This document shows positions 36,748 to 45,696 of a DNA stretch of 64,000 bases, piece by piece. A program made the position numbers and the translations under genes. The notes below the pieces were generated by a model. It did not search any database. It was not told the DNA's origin and saw only the letters and a list, made by a program, of their open reading frames with translations. Source of the stretch: CAVORB01 sp963736235 (GTDB lineage Bacteria; Pseudomonadota; Gammaproteobacteria; Chromatiales; Chromatiaceae); assembly GCA_963736235.1 (NCBI GenBank), contig CAVTOR010000004.1, forward strand, positions 62,001-126,000, written 5' to 3'. Positions within the stretch are counted from its first letter, which is position 1; each line of letters begins with the position of its first letter.

Positions 36748-36780
36748 AAGGCTTGTGTCGAGAGGCGCAGGCCTTTTTTG
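36748..36780 (+). terminator. Intrinsic terminator after tRNA-fMet
   Basis: AAGGCTTGTG (36748-36757) pairs with CGCAGGCCTT (36766-36775) with two wobble pairs, followed by a run of T. It ends the tRNA transcript. Confidence 0.85.
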
Positions 36781-37005
36781 TTTCCGGTCTTCGTGACGAC
36801 GGCTTTGGTGGGCGGCGATGAGTTCGATCGCGGCGAAGATTCGGGTGTACGGCGGGGGCAGTGCGTAAGTGGGTGCGATGAGCTGAGCGTGGCCAAGCAA
36901 TTCGCAACGCACCTCCACCAGCGGGCCCGAGCGGCTCAAGACGCTGGAGAGGATGCAGGGCGACCCCTTCAACCCGCCGATCAAGCCTAGCAACCGGAGG
37001 TACCG

Positions 37006-38274
37006 ATGGAGATTGACACCAAGACCCTGCACATCAGTCGCCTCGCGCGCAACACACTGGCCCTGATTCTTGCCGGCGGACGGGGTGCCCGGCTGCAGGA
37101 CCTTACCCAGTGGCGGGCCAAGCCCGCCGTGCACTTCGGTGGCAAGTTCCGCATCATCGACTTTCCTCTCTCCAACTGCGTCAACTCCGGCATCCGGCGC
37201 ATCGGCGTGCTGACTCAGTACAAGGCCCACTCCCTCATCCGGCACCTGGTCAGGGGCTGGGGACGGTTCCAGAACGAGCTCGGCGAGTTCGTCGAGGTGC
37301 TCCCGGCCTCCCAGCGCACCACCGGCAACTGGTACGCCGGTACCGCAGATGCGGTTTACCAGAATCTGGACATCATCCGCACGCACCAGCCCGAGCTGGT
37401 GCTGATCCTGGCGGGGGATCACGTGTACAAGATGGACTACGGTCCCATGCTTGCGTTCCACGCCGAACAGAACGCGGACATGACGGTGGGGTGCGTGGAG
37501 GTGTCGCTCGAAGAGGCCCGCGGCTTCGGGGTGATGGCCGTCGACGAGCAGGGCAAGGTGGAGCGCTTCGACGAGAAGCCGGAGCAGCCGATCCCGATGC
37601 CCGGAAGAACGGACACGGCCCTGGCCTCCATGGGAATCTACGTGCTCAACACCCAGTTCTTGTTCGACGAGCTGATTCGTGACGCCCGCGACCCCGAGTC
37701 GGACCGAGACTTCGGCCATAACATCATTCCCGACGCCATCGCCCGCAGTCGTGTCTACGCTTACCCATTCCGTGACCCGGAGAGCGCAGTGCAGGGTTTC
37801 TGGCGGGACGTGGGTACGGTGGATGCCTACTGGGCGGCCAACATGGAGCTGGTCGATCCCGAGCCAGAGCTGGACCTTTACGACAGCAAGTGGCCCATCC
37901 TCACCTACCAGCAGCAGCTTCCGTCGGCCAAGTTCCTGGCGGAAGAGGGGCATCCGCAAGGCACCGTCATCGACAGCATCGTCTCCGGCGGTTGCCTGGT
38001 GCGCGCAGGCCGGCTCTGCCGCTCCCTACTGTTTTCCAACGTCAAGGTGGATGGAGGATCTCAGCTCGAGGAGTGCGTGGTGTTTCCCGGCGTCACCGTC
38101 GGGCGCGACTGCCGGATCCGTAAGGCGGTTATCGACATCGGCTGTCGCATCCCAGACGGCGCGGTAATCGGTGAGGACCCGGAGGACGACGCGCGGCGTT
38201 TCCATGTCACTCACGGGGGAGTGGTGCTGATCACCCCTGAGATGCTGGGCCAAAGGAACCCTCAGTTCGGCTGA
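37006..38274 (+). CDS. glgC: Glucose-1-phosphate adenylyltransferase
   Basis: A 422-residue ADP-glucose pyrophosphorylase making the activated glucose for glycogen. Start: ATG at 37006 with GGAGG upstream. Visible features are the nucleotide loop LAGGRGARLQDLTQWRAKPA, WYAGTADAVYQNLDII near residue 110, the LAGDHVYKMDYGPML catalytic region near residue 130, FDEKPEQPIP (glucose-phosphate site) and GFWRDVGTVDAYWAANMEL near residue 270. The C-terminal part is the left-handed beta-helix with ECVVFPGVTVGRDCRIRKAVID. Other glycogen genes are not in the window. Confidence 0.97.
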   Translation: MEIDTKTLHISRLARNTLALILAGGRGARLQDLTQWRAKPAVHFGGKFRIIDFPLSNCVNSGIRRIGVLTQYKAHSLIRHLVRGWGRFQNELGEFVEVLPASQRTTGNWYAGTADAVYQNLDIIRTHQPELVLILAGDHVYKMDYGPMLAFHAEQNADMTVGCVEVSLEEARGFGVMAVDEQGKVERFDEKPEQPIPMPGRTDTALASMGIYVLNTQFLFDELIRDARDPESDRDFGHNIIPDAIARSRVYAYPFRDPESAVQGFWRDVGTVDAYWAANMELVDPEPELDLYDSKWPILTYQQQLPSAKFLAEEGHPQGTVIDSIVSGGCLVRAGRLCRSLLFSNVKVDGGSQLEECVVFPGVTVGRDCRIRKAVIDIGCRIPDGAVIGEDPEDDARRFHVTHGGVVLITPEMLGQRNPQFG

Positions 38275-38277
38275 GGG
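38259..38277 (+). terminator. Hairpin overlapping the glgC stop
   Basis: CCCTCAG-TTCGG-CTGAGGG is a perfect 7-bp stem with a UUCG-type loop, sitting on the last glgC codons. It could end or stabilise the transcript. No T tract follows. Confidence 0.5.
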
Positions 38278-38639
38278 GGCACCGGCAACGGGGCTTTCCC
38301 GGGCAGATCTCCGATACGCCAGGACGACTACGTAGCGGGGCTTTCCCCCTTTGCAATCGGGTGGGCGTCGCGGTCGTCGAATCCGTGGTCCTGCGGCTGC
38401 CTGGAACCATGCGCCGACGCAGCTCCTGACGCAGGGGCCGAGCTCGAACGAGATCGCCGCGAGAGCGAGAGCCGATACTGGTGCGCGCTGATTCCGCATC
38501 TCTGGTCGGAGTGCCCTTGCTGCGCTACGCTCCCAAGTTCACGGGGACGGATCGGTTCACGCCGCTCCGTTCGTCCAACTGAGAGCAAAAACTCCCTTGG
38601 CCGGACACTCTCACATCGTTGCTTTCGGCGGAACAGCCT
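38278..38639. other. Gene-free region after glgC
   Basis: About 360 bases that contain no convincing ORF or structured RNA. It presumably holds the promoter of the lipoprotein hydrolase gene downstream. Confidence 0.35.
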
Positions 38640-39965
38640 ATGACTAAGTACCTCGTGCTCTTCGCAACCGTCCTGCTTCTGGCCGGCTGTGCCACCACGG
38701 AGCGCCCGCTGATGCCTACACCCGCTCTTTATCAGCAACCGGGCGGGCAACCGGTCTTCAATCTCGCTCCAGAGGTCCGGCCCGGCCCGGATGTCGACTT
38801 GCTCTACATCACCGACCGCGCCCCCGAGACCGATCCGGAGAGCGCCCTGCCATATGGTCAGGAGCGTGCGAGACGGATCGCGTACGGCACCGCCCAGGTG
38901 CGCATGACGCCGGCGCTCGACTGGGAGACCCTGCGCGAGCAGAGCCAGCTCCGCGAACGCACCCGGGCGGTCAATCTGGAGCTGGGCGCGGCCCGGGAGT
39001 TGGGCGCCTTTCCCGCTGAGCCATACCAGCTGTCGCGGACCGACGGCGGGTTCATCCTGCGGGACCGCGCGGAGCTCGAGTTCCACGCCGCAGCCAAGGC
39101 CGACCTGACCGCCGAGGTCGAGCGCCGGCTCGCCGCCGCGCCCACGAAGGAGGTCATGTTGTATGTCCATGGCTTCAACGAGACCTTCGCCACCGCCGCG
39201 TACACCGCCGCCGAGCTTTGTCACTTTCTGGGCCGGGAGCAGGTTTGCGCGTTCTTCACCTGGCCCGCCTCTTCGACCGGCAACTTCCTGACCTCCTATA
39301 CCACTACGACCGAGTCGGCGGACTATGCGGTGGAGCATCTCAAGAAGACCATTCGTATGCTGGCCGCCATCCCCGGTGTGGAAAGGCTTCAGCTCCTCGC
39401 CCATAGCCGCGGCACCGTCGTGATGCTCAAGGCCGTGCGCGAGCTAGTCCTGGAGGCGGTCGCCGCCGGCAAGGAGCCCTTGGACATCTACAAGATCGAT
39501 AATCTGGTGCTGCTCTCTCCGGACATCGACGTGGATCTCGCCGGCCAGCAGATCACCGGCTTTCTCTCGGATCCGGACCTGGTCACGGTGTGGCCGGGCG
39601 GGCGTCTGCCGCGCGTCTTGGGGGGCCGCCTGACGATTTACGCGTCACCGGATGACCGTGCCTTGCTGATATCCAAGATCCTGTTCCGCAGCCGCAACCG
39701 GGTGGGCCAGCTTCGCCCCGAGGATATCTCACCCAAGGCTCAAAGCTATTTCGAGACCCTGGGACGGGTTGATCTGATCTCCTACAAGGGTGAGCGAACG
39801 GACCGCTTCGGGCATTCCTACTTCACGACCAACCCGGACGTCAGCTCGGACCTGATCCAAATGATTCGATACGACAAGCGGCTCGGAGAGCCGGGACGGC
39901 AGCTCATCAGGACGGGGCCGGTGACCTGGGAGTTCCCGGTCGATGCTGAAACGGGCGGCAATTGA
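38640..39965 (+). CDS. Alpha/beta-hydrolase lipoprotein (DUF900-type)
   Basis: A 441-residue lipoprotein: signal MTKYLVLFATVLLLAGC with Cys17 as the lipidation site. The hydrolase domain (from about residue 165) has MLYVHGFNETFATAAYTAA, the oxyanion region, and the nucleophile elbow LLAHSRGTVVML, S of HSRG. LLSPDIDVDL may contribute the acid and DRFGHSYF the histidine. Such DUF900 proteins are widespread and their substrates are not known. I chose the ATG at 38640, where the signal peptide begins; a TTG 21 bases earlier is in the same frame. Confidence 0.82.
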   Translation: MTKYLVLFATVLLLAGCATTERPLMPTPALYQQPGGQPVFNLAPEVRPGPDVDLLYITDRAPETDPESALPYGQERARRIAYGTAQVRMTPALDWETLREQSQLRERTRAVNLELGAARELGAFPAEPYQLSRTDGGFILRDRAELEFHAAAKADLTAEVERRLAAAPTKEVMLYVHGFNETFATAAYTAAELCHFLGREQVCAFFTWPASSTGNFLTSYTTTTESADYAVEHLKKTIRMLAAIPGVERLQLLAHSRGTVVMLKAVRELVLEAVAAGKEPLDIYKIDNLVLLSPDIDVDLAGQQITGFLSDPDLVTVWPGGRLPRVLGGRLTIYASPDDRALLISKILFRSRNRVGQLRPEDISPKAQSYFETLGRVDLISYKGERTDRFGHSYFTTNPDVSSDLIQMIRYDKRLGEPGRQLIRTGPVTWEFPVDAETGGN

Positions 39966-40126
39966 GACCGTACGCCAGGGCAGACGCGCAGGGCGGTGCA
40001 ACGGGAAGGCGTGGATGGTCCCTTCGAGGGCCAAACGGCCGTCCTTCGGTGAAGCGACGATGCCTTGGAGCAAAGCCGCGAGCGACGCGCTGGTTCTGCT
40101 CGCCGGAAAGGGTCTTGCGTTGGCCG

Positions 40127-41011
40127 TCACGGCTGATGCGCGGCGAGCAGAGAGCGCAGGATGCGGCCCGCGTGGCGCAACGGGAGCGAGAAATGGCCTT
40201 CCTTCGCCAGAAAGTGGGCGTGGGTGTTGGGGAGGTTGGCCGCGTACCAGCGGGAGTGGGACAGTGGGACGGTTCCGTCCTCTTCCCCATGCCACAGGTG
40301 TGTGTCCAGCTCGATCCCGTCGAACGGTAGCATCCAGTCGCTGGTGTACAACAGGAGCTCCTGGCGTGCGCCACGGGCTCCATCTCGCATTGCGTCGTGC
40401 ACGGCTTGATTGAGCGCGCAACGAACTTCGGGGCTTGCCAACTCCCGCAAGTCCGCAACGCAAGCGGTCGCCATCCTCAAGCTGTCCAGGGTCTCTGGGT
40501 ACAGCGACCAGAAGCAAGCGGTCAGGGGTCCGAAAAGAAACTCCGACAATAATGGGGTGCGATGTGCGGCGGAGAAGTTCAGCCGGGTCCGCCAGTCCAG
40601 TCCGTCGAGAAGGGAATCAAGGTAGATTGGTCCAAGGGGACTGACGAGGGCACACCCAATTATCCGCTCTGGAATGCGACAGGCGCAGGCAAGCGCAAAC
40701 GGCGCGCCGCCAGAAACGCCGACCACGGCGAATCGCTCGAGCCCAAGGTGGTTTGCCAGCACCTGCACATCATCGGCCCAATCGCCGATTCTGCGGTCAG
40801 GCTGGGCGTCCGATTCCCCGCAGCCCGGGCGATCAGCGGCGATGATGCGCGCGTTCTCTGCGAGCGCGAACTGGTGCATGAGGCGGGCTTCCCGGCGCGA
40901 GCTGAGAAAACCGTGGCAGTAGACAACAGGGATGCCTTCAGGATCGCCATACTGGGCGTAGGCGAGACGCCGGCCGGACGGCAACTCGACGAACTGGGCG
41001 CGGTTTTCCAA
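40127..41011 (-). CDS. Alpha/beta fold hydrolase
   Basis: A 294-residue soluble enzyme. The canonical elements are VVYCHGFLSSRRE (oxyanion HG near residue 33), ADRPGCGESD near residue 60, the nucleophile elbow AVVGVSGGAPFAL (Ser near residue 100), LWHGEEDGTVP (acid, near residue 243) and KEGHFSLPLRH (histidine, near residue 272). The overall form is that of lipid or ester hydrolases. It is an isolated gene converging with the lipoprotein hydrolase; the substrate is unknown. Confidence 0.9.
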   Translation of the reverse strand: MENRAQFVELPSGRRLAYAQYGDPEGIPVVYCHGFLSSRREARLMHQFALAENARIIAADRPGCGESDAQPDRRIGDWADDVQVLANHLGLERFAVVGVSGGAPFALACACRIPERIIGCALVSPLGPIYLDSLLDGLDWRTRLNFSAAHRTPLLSEFLFGPLTACFWSLYPETLDSLRMATACVADLRELASPEVRCALNQAVHDAMRDGARGARQELLLYTSDWMLPFDGIELDTHLWHGEEDGTVPLSHSRWYAANLPNTHAHFLAKEGHFSLPLRHAGRILRSLLAAHQP

Positions 41012-41210
41012 GTGGTGATCGGCTATGGAGCCAGCTCCGTGCGGGGCGGGTTCAGGTCGAGGTCCTCAGCTTTCCGGCTCATTCGGTCTCGGTGGCCGAT
41101 CCTTATACCGGCTGGCTCGGCGAAGCGTTCGGCCGTGTGTTCGCGAGCTTCATCGCCACCGCTCTGTGCGTCTCGTGGACTGGCGGCTCCCGGCCGGGCC
41201 GTTCAGGGAG

Positions 41211-41507
41211 TCATACGCACCCGGTGGGTTTGGGCAATCCCCCCCATTTACAGATGAGCTTCATCGGCCCCTTCTTGAACACGCCGTAGAGGTCTTTGGT
41301 CGACACGCTCATCTTTTTCGCGAATATGCGGATCGGGGGTACGACGCCGTCGTTGTCGTACATCGCCCTGGCTTCCCGGATGTAGGTCATAATCTGGTCA
41401 TCGATTTCGAAGTCGTCCTCCTTGGCCAACTCGATTGCGATCTGCTCGTTCCAGTCGTCACGGTTAACCAGAAAACCTTCTCCATCCACAGGTACGCTGA
41501 CTGCCAT
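41211..41507 (-). CDS. DsrC/TusE-family sulfur-transfer protein with two C-terminal cysteines
   Basis: A 98-residue protein ending ICKWGGLPKPTGCV. Both cysteines of the DsrC arm are present: the penultimate Cys97 and Cys86, eleven residues before it. TusE-type members lack the second. DsrC carries sulfur as a trisulfide to or from the Dsr sulfite reductase. This copy lacks the stretch rich in G/K (GKKLGKEKGNS region) that lies before the Y-L-Y/F-F-P motif in both classical DsrC and TusE; here the motif reads LYGVFKKGP. It stands alone, with AGGAG eight bases before the ATG. It may be a paralogue of the main DsrC. Confidence 0.88.
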   Translation of the reverse strand: MAVSVPVDGEGFLVNRDDWNEQIAIELAKEDDFEIDDQIMTYIREARAMYDNDGVVPPIRIFAKKMSVSTKDLYGVFKKGPMKLICKWGGLPKPTGCV

Positions 41508-41634
41508 CTGATACTCCTAATAACTTACAACTCAAGTCAATTATCCAAACTATCAAGTGAGGCCCGTTTCTCTCAAATCTACCATGCCCACGGTATGGGA
41601 AATGGCTTGGAAGATTCTGCGGTGCCGGTGGTGA

Positions 41635-42351
41635 TCAGGACAAACCTTCCAGGTAGTCAGCGACTTGCGCCGGAGTGTCCATGGGGAGCGGGAAAAAGAT
41701 CCGCCTGAGCTGATCTCCGCGCCGCAGATCCAAGCCCCACTGATCAACACCAGCCACGTGAAGCGCGTCCTCACCGCCGTCGGGTACGGGGGCCCAGCTA
41801 CGAAGGAGCACCTGATACGACCGTTCGAGATCGCTGGAAATGGCCGCTTCCGCCCGGTGGTTGAGGGTCGAGGGGCGGAGGATACGATCTGGTCCCGCCC
41901 AACGTGCGGTCGCGAATCCGCCGTTGTAGTGAAAGCGTCGCGGGATCAGGCGATAGAAACGAAAGCCGAGTTGCTCGAAGTAAAAGAGCGTTTTGGGGAA
42001 ATAGCGGAAATAGCGCCGCGCCAAATCGGGCTCTTCGGACGCGATTGTCCTGCAGTCGGCAAGACAAGTCAGGCGTTCGCTCTGTTGGACATCCCCCTGG
42101 GTATGCTCGAAGACGGTGAAGGCGCAGCGTGGGTCGGCGTCTAGATTTCGGCAATGCTGGGCCAGGTGGCTGAGGAGCAGGAGCGGGTGACCGCTGCCGT
42201 CAAGACAGTAGGGCACGACGGAACCAAACGGATAACCCGGTTCGGCTTGCGAGTGCGTCGAAAGCACCGCGCGGAAGCTCCCCTCCCAGAGCCGGCGGGG
42301 TTCCTCGAACCGGATCTCGGCCTGTTGCGCCTTTGCCCGACCGTCAGGCAA
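41635..42351 (-). CDS. hugZ: HugZ-like haem utilisation protein (PNPOx fold)
   Basis: A 238-residue flavin-reductase-like split-barrel protein. GSFRAVLSTHSQAEPGYPFGSVVPY and LLLLSHLAQHCRNLDADPRC are the PNPOx-like N-terminal part, and FFYRLIP-type RFHYNGGFATARW followed by a C-terminal domain (HLVGVDQWGLDLR-like) matches HugZ/DUF2470 proteins that bind or break down haem. It overlaps the DUF3050 gene by eight bases and follows tonB in the same operon, supporting haem handling. Confidence 0.86.
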   Translation of the reverse strand: MPDGRAKAQQAEIRFEEPRRLWEGSFRAVLSTHSQAEPGYPFGSVVPYCLDGSGHPLLLLSHLAQHCRNLDADPRCAFTVFEHTQGDVQQSERLTCLADCRTIASEEPDLARRYFRYFPKTLFYFEQLGFRFYRLIPRRFHYNGGFATARWAGPDRILRPSTLNHRAEAAISSDLERSYQVLLRSWAPVPDGGEDALHVAGVDQWGLDLRRGDQLRRIFFPLPMDTPAQVADYLEGLS

Positions 42352-43123
42352 CTCGGCGCGCCTTGATGGCTTGGAGCACCCCGTCCCAGAATCGGATTCG
42401 GGCGCAGATGGCCTCTTCGGCCGCGGTCTCCGCCTCCTCGATCTTGACGGGGTCGTCTCCGCACAGGGTCTCCAGAAGCCGCAGGGACAAGGGGGCGTGG
42501 AGATCCTCGTCGAGGCTGATGTGGCGGGTCAGATAGTAGTGGAAAGCCGGTGCCTGGGCCGCGGTGACCTGCATCTCCTCCAGCAGGCGTCGGAACATGC
42601 CCGGGATCACCCTTTCGCGACCGAGCGCCAGCGCCGCGGCGACCGCGTGCGGCTTGTCCTCCCGGACGAAGCAGAAGGTGGTCTCCGAGAAATAACGGGC
42701 GGGTACGGGCACTAGGTCTGAGTAAAGAGCATCGTCGATACCGCGCTCCCGCACCCGGGCCAGGAAGCGCCGGGGCATGTCGCCGTCGGCGGCAATCTCG
42801 TCCATGGCGCGGCAATAGTGCTCGAAATGGCTGCCGTAGACGACCTTTCCGTCGTCGCCGGGCACGGTGTCGGATTCCTCTTCGAGCACAAGGCGATTGA
42901 TGAAATGGCGCAAGGCGGGATCCCCGATCGGCATCCAGGGGATTTCGGCCGGGGCGATGTGCCGCTGCAGGTACTTCACCAGGGACATGAAATCCCAAAC
43001 GGAGAACACGTGGTGCCGCATGAAGACCCGCAGGTCATCGACGCTGCGCACCGCCTCGTAGATCGGGTGACGCTCCAGCTCGGAAAGCAAGGGATGGAGG
43101 TGCTCAAGATTGATCGCGCCCAT
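42344..43123 (-). CDS. DUF3050 protein (haem-oxygenase-like fold)
   Basis: A 259-residue helical protein of the DUF3050 family, which belongs to the haem-oxygenase-like superfamily. Recognisable parts are HPIYEAVRSVDDLRVFMRHH and VFSVWDFMSLVKYLQRHI near residue 40 and FHYYLTRHISLDEDLHAPL near residue 190. His and Glu residues in these helices could bind haem or a di-iron centre. The position between tonB and hugZ suggests it acts on the imported haem or iron. Function is inferred from fold and context only. Confidence 0.88.
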   Translation of the reverse strand: MGAINLEHLHPLLSELERHPIYEAVRSVDDLRVFMRHHVFSVWDFMSLVKYLQRHIAPAEIPWMPIGDPALRHFINRLVLEEESDTVPGDDGKVVYGSHFEHYCRAMDEIAADGDMPRRFLARVRERGIDDALYSDLVPVPARYFSETTFCFVREDKPHAVAAALALGRERVIPGMFRRLLEEMQVTAAQAPAFHYYLTRHISLDEDLHAPLSLRLLETLCGDDPVKIEEAETAAEEAICARIRFWDGVLQAIKARRVA

Positions 43124-43206
43124 GGCGTCGGACCTCGTAATTCAGTATTTCATTCGACACTGATCAATATACGCCTTGGCGGCGGAAATTGGCCACCCGG
43201 GCGAGG

Positions 43207-44128
43207 TCACTTGAGCGCGAATCTTATGGGCACGCGAAGCGGCCAGCGGGTCTTTCCGATCTCCCGCGGTATGGGCTTGAAGACGGAGAGGCGCTTGAGG
43301 GTTTCAATCGCTGCCTGGTCCAGCGACCCGTGGCCGGACCCCTTGTCGATCCGAACATTGCGGATGCGCCCATCCGCCAGAATCACGAAAGAAACCGTGA
43401 CGACGCCTTCCAGGTTGCGCCGCTGGGCCTGCCGGGGATAGTGGCGATGCTTAGCGATGGCGCGTTGGAGCTCGGCCAGATACCGACCCTGTGCCGCTTT
43501 CCCGCTTTTGGTTTCGACAGCGGACCGCGTTCCGCCGCTGGCCGCCGGCCGGCTCGATCCCCGCCTGGATTCACGGCTGGACCGGCTCGGCTGCGGCCGG
43601 CTCTCGGCCAGCTTGGGTTTGGAGGTTTGTTTGGGCTCTGATTTCGGCTTCGGCTTCGGCTTCGGCTTCGGCTTCGGCTTCGGCTTCGGCTTCGGCTCGG
43701 GCTTCGGCTCGGGCTTCAGTTCCGGTTCAGGCTCCTTCAGCTCGGTTACGACCGCCGCCGGTTCGGGCGGAGGCTCCTCGGTGATCGCGGGCGGAGGTTC
43801 GGGCTCGGGCTCGGGCTCCTCGATCGTTTCCTCCTCGGGCGGGGGTGGCGGCTCCTCAATCGGGGCGAGATCTGGCTCAGGCTCGGCGACCTTCTCTGGC
43901 TGCGGCTCGGAAATATCGGTGTCTGCAGGCTCCGGGATGGGGTCGGTTTGCTTAACCTCAGCCTCGAACATGGCGAGCGTGACACCCACCGCGTAGTCGC
44001 CGTCGCCCAGAGCCGTGCCTGGCTCCGGCTGCGGCCAGAAGCACCGCGGCGGCCAGGGACAAATGCAGCAGGCCAGAGACCAGGAACGCAACCGGCCGGC
44101 ACCAGCGGCTTTGGGCGTGGCGATTCAC
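43207..44128 (-). CDS. tonB: TonB energy-transducing protein, frameshifted
   Basis: The N-terminus reads NRHAQSRWCRPVAFLVSGLL from a GTG at 44128 that overlaps the exbD stop (GTGA): a membrane anchor with S-x3-H (SGLLH). Around 44020-44045 one extra base shifts the frame to EPGTALGDGDYAVGVTLAMF. Then comes a very long Pro/Glu then Pro/Lys periplasmic spacer (residues about 60-175, including eight KPKP-type units) and the C-terminal TonB domain GRYLAELQRAIAKHRHYPRQ and RRNLEGVVTVSFVILADGRI, ending FKPIPREIG. It transmits proton-motive energy from ExbBD to outer-membrane receptors. The shift is probably a sequence error. Confidence 0.88.
43642..43713. repeat. Hexanucleotide tandem repeat inside tonB
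   Basis: About twelve copies of TTCGGC or near variants (minus strand GCCGAA), encoding alternating Lys/Glu-Pro. Such arrays can change length by slippage and would lengthen or shorten the periplasmic rod without changing frame. Confidence 0.85.
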
Positions 44129-44499
44129 GGGTTGCGGGTGAGAATGGTCAGGCGTTCGAGCTCGCGCGCCTTGAGCAGATCGACCACCGCGACGAAACGG
44201 GCAAAGCGGCTTTCCGCGTCGACGCGAAGCACCACGGGGGTTTCCGGCGGGACACCGTCGAGGCGATCGGCGAGCGCCTCCAGCGTCAATGCGGCCGCGT
44301 CCAGAAAGAGCTCTCCCTCGCGGTCGATGCCGATCTCCAGGCGCTCGATGCTGATTGGCTCAGCCTTGGCTTCGGCCTGGGGCAGCCGGATGTCGAGCCT
44401 GCCCTCGACGATGAAGGTTGCGGTGGTGAGCACGATGGCCAGCAGCACCAGCATGATGTCGATGAACGGAATGACATTGATGGTGTCGATGCGCTTCAT
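44125..44499 (-). CDS. exbD: ExbD biopolymer transport protein
   Basis: A 124-residue inner-membrane protein: one N-terminal transmembrane segment VIPFIDIMLVLLAIVLTTAT that contains the essential Asp (FIDIMLVLL), and a periplasmic domain with IGIDREGELFLDAA and LRVDAESRFARFVAVVD typical of ExbD/TolR. With ExbB it forms the proton channel that drives TonB. It overlaps exbB and tonB by four bases on each side. It is short compared with the usual 140 residues but complete. Confidence 0.95.
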   Translation of the reverse strand: MKRIDTINVIPFIDIMLVLLAIVLTTATFIVEGRLDIRLPQAEAKAEPISIERLEIGIDREGELFLDAAALTLEALADRLDGVPPETPVVLRVDAESRFARFVAVVDLLKARELERLTILTRNP

Positions 44500-44921
44500 G
44501 CCGGATGGGACCTCCGCCAGCGCGCGGCGACCACCTCGACTTTGCGCACCAGGGCGTTGTAAAAGATGATCGCCGGGATGGCCACGACCAGGCCGAGGGC
44601 GGTAGCCTTGAGCGCCAGCGCAAGCCCGAGCATGATGACCTCGGTCTCGATGGCACCTCCTTGGCCGATGTCGTAGAAGGCGATGAGGATACCGAGCACG
44701 GTGCCGAGCAGTCCCACGTAGGGCGCATTTGCGCCGATGGTGGCGATGGCGGTGAGGTTCCGGGTGAGGGAAATGTTGAGCTCTTCGGCGTTATCGAAGA
44801 GGGCGACATCCACCCGGGCCAAGTAGAAGTAGCGTTCGATGACGAATGCCACCAGCAGAAAGCTCATGAAGCCCAAGACGCCCAACACGCCGTAATCCAG
44901 ATACTCTTTCAGTACTTCCAT
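44496..44921 (-). CDS. exbB: ExbB/TolQ/MotA-family proton channel protein
   Basis: A 141-residue membrane protein, shorter than E. coli ExbB (244) as is common for this subclass. It has three transmembrane segments (VLGVLGFMSFLLVAFVIERY, ANAPYVGLLGTVLGILIAFY, GLALALKATALGLVVAIPAI). The conserved APYVGLLGTVLG and ATALGLVVAIPA lines are the ExbB/TolQ signature. It is the first gene of an operon exbB-exbD-tonB-DUF3050-hugZ-like, divergent from the TauE/SafE gene by 40 bases. Confidence 0.94.
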   Translation of the reverse strand: MEVLKEYLDYGVLGVLGFMSFLLVAFVIERYFYLARVDVALFDNAEELNISLTRNLTAIATIGANAPYVGLLGTVLGILIAFYDIGQGGAIETEVIMLGLALALKATALGLVVAIPAIIFYNALVRKVEVVAARWRRSHPA

Positions 44922-44961
44922 CTATGTTCCTCTCTCGGTCTCTCGTTCGGGTGCCAGTCGC

Positions 44962-45654
44962 GTGACCTCGGCACTGCTCATCGCTTTCCTGGTCGGATTG
45001 CTGAGCGCACTCCACTGCATCGGCATGTGCGGTGGGATCGCGGGGGCGCTGAGCTTCTCGCTGCCCGAGCGCACGCGCGGCGACTGGCAGCGCTTTGCAC
45101 TGTTCTTGCTCGCCTACAACGGCGGACGTGTTGTCAGCTATGCGGCAGCCGGCGCCGCCTTCGGCACCTTGGGCGGTGCGTTGATGGCGACTGGGGACCA
45201 TGCATGGCTGAACGACGGCCTGCGCTGGCTCGCTGCGGTGGTCGTGGTGGGTATCGGCCTTTACATCGCGGGGTGGTTTCCTCGTTTCTCCCTGATCGAG
45301 CGGATTGGTGAGCCGGTCTGGCGTTTTCTGGAGCCTTTCGGTCGGCGTCTGCTACCCGTCACCAGCCTGACGAGGGCGCTCCTGTACGGCGCCGTCTGGG
45401 GATGGCTGCCGTGCGGCCTCGTCTACACCATGCTGATCAGCACCCCCGCTCAGGGCGGTCCCGTCGGCGGCGCGCTGTACATGGCAGCGTTCGGCCTCGG
45501 AACCCTGCCCGTGCTATTGGTCACGGGACTCTTCGCCGGTAGATTGTACCGCTTCGCGGGCGATCGGAGGATCCAGACCATCTCAGGCCTGACGGTTGTC
45601 TGTCTTGGCCTGTTTACCCTGATTTTCCAAGGTTATAATTATGCATTAGTATGA
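44962..45654 (+). CDS. TauE/SafE-type (DsbD_2-like) membrane protein with HC-x-GMCGG
   Basis: A 230-residue protein with about six membrane segments. Near the start is LHCIGMCGGIAGAL, the H-C-x-G-M-C-G-G motif of the sulfite-exporter TauE/SafE family members often found with cbb3-oxidase assembly or metal/thiol genes; the second-half WGWLPCGLVYTML is the matching half repeat. The two cysteines suggest transfer of metal or reducing power across the membrane. GTG start at 44962. No cbb3 genes are present here; the next gene is a regulator. Confidence 0.85.
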   Translation: MTSALLIAFLVGLLSALHCIGMCGGIAGALSFSLPERTRGDWQRFALFLLAYNGGRVVSYAAAGAAFGTLGGALMATGDHAWLNDGLRWLAAVVVVGIGLYIAGWFPRFSLIERIGEPVWRFLEPFGRRLLPVTSLTRALLYGAVWGWLPCGLVYTMLISTPAQGGPVGGALYMAAFGLGTLPVLLVTGLFAGRLYRFAGDRRIQTISGLTVVCLGLFTLIFQGYNYALV

Positions 45655-45696
45655 CCATCGGCTACAGGCGATGGCTCTTCACATAGAGGGTGAAGA

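Noticed and set aside
43640..43720. The regular TTCGGC repeats as a CRISPR or direct-repeat array
   Set aside because: Units are contiguous with no spacers and they encode the Pro-rich spacer of TonB.
43207..43996. A glycine/serine-rich ORF on the plus strand opposite tonB
   Set aside because: Product of the repeated hexanucleotide on the other strand; TonB explains the sequence.
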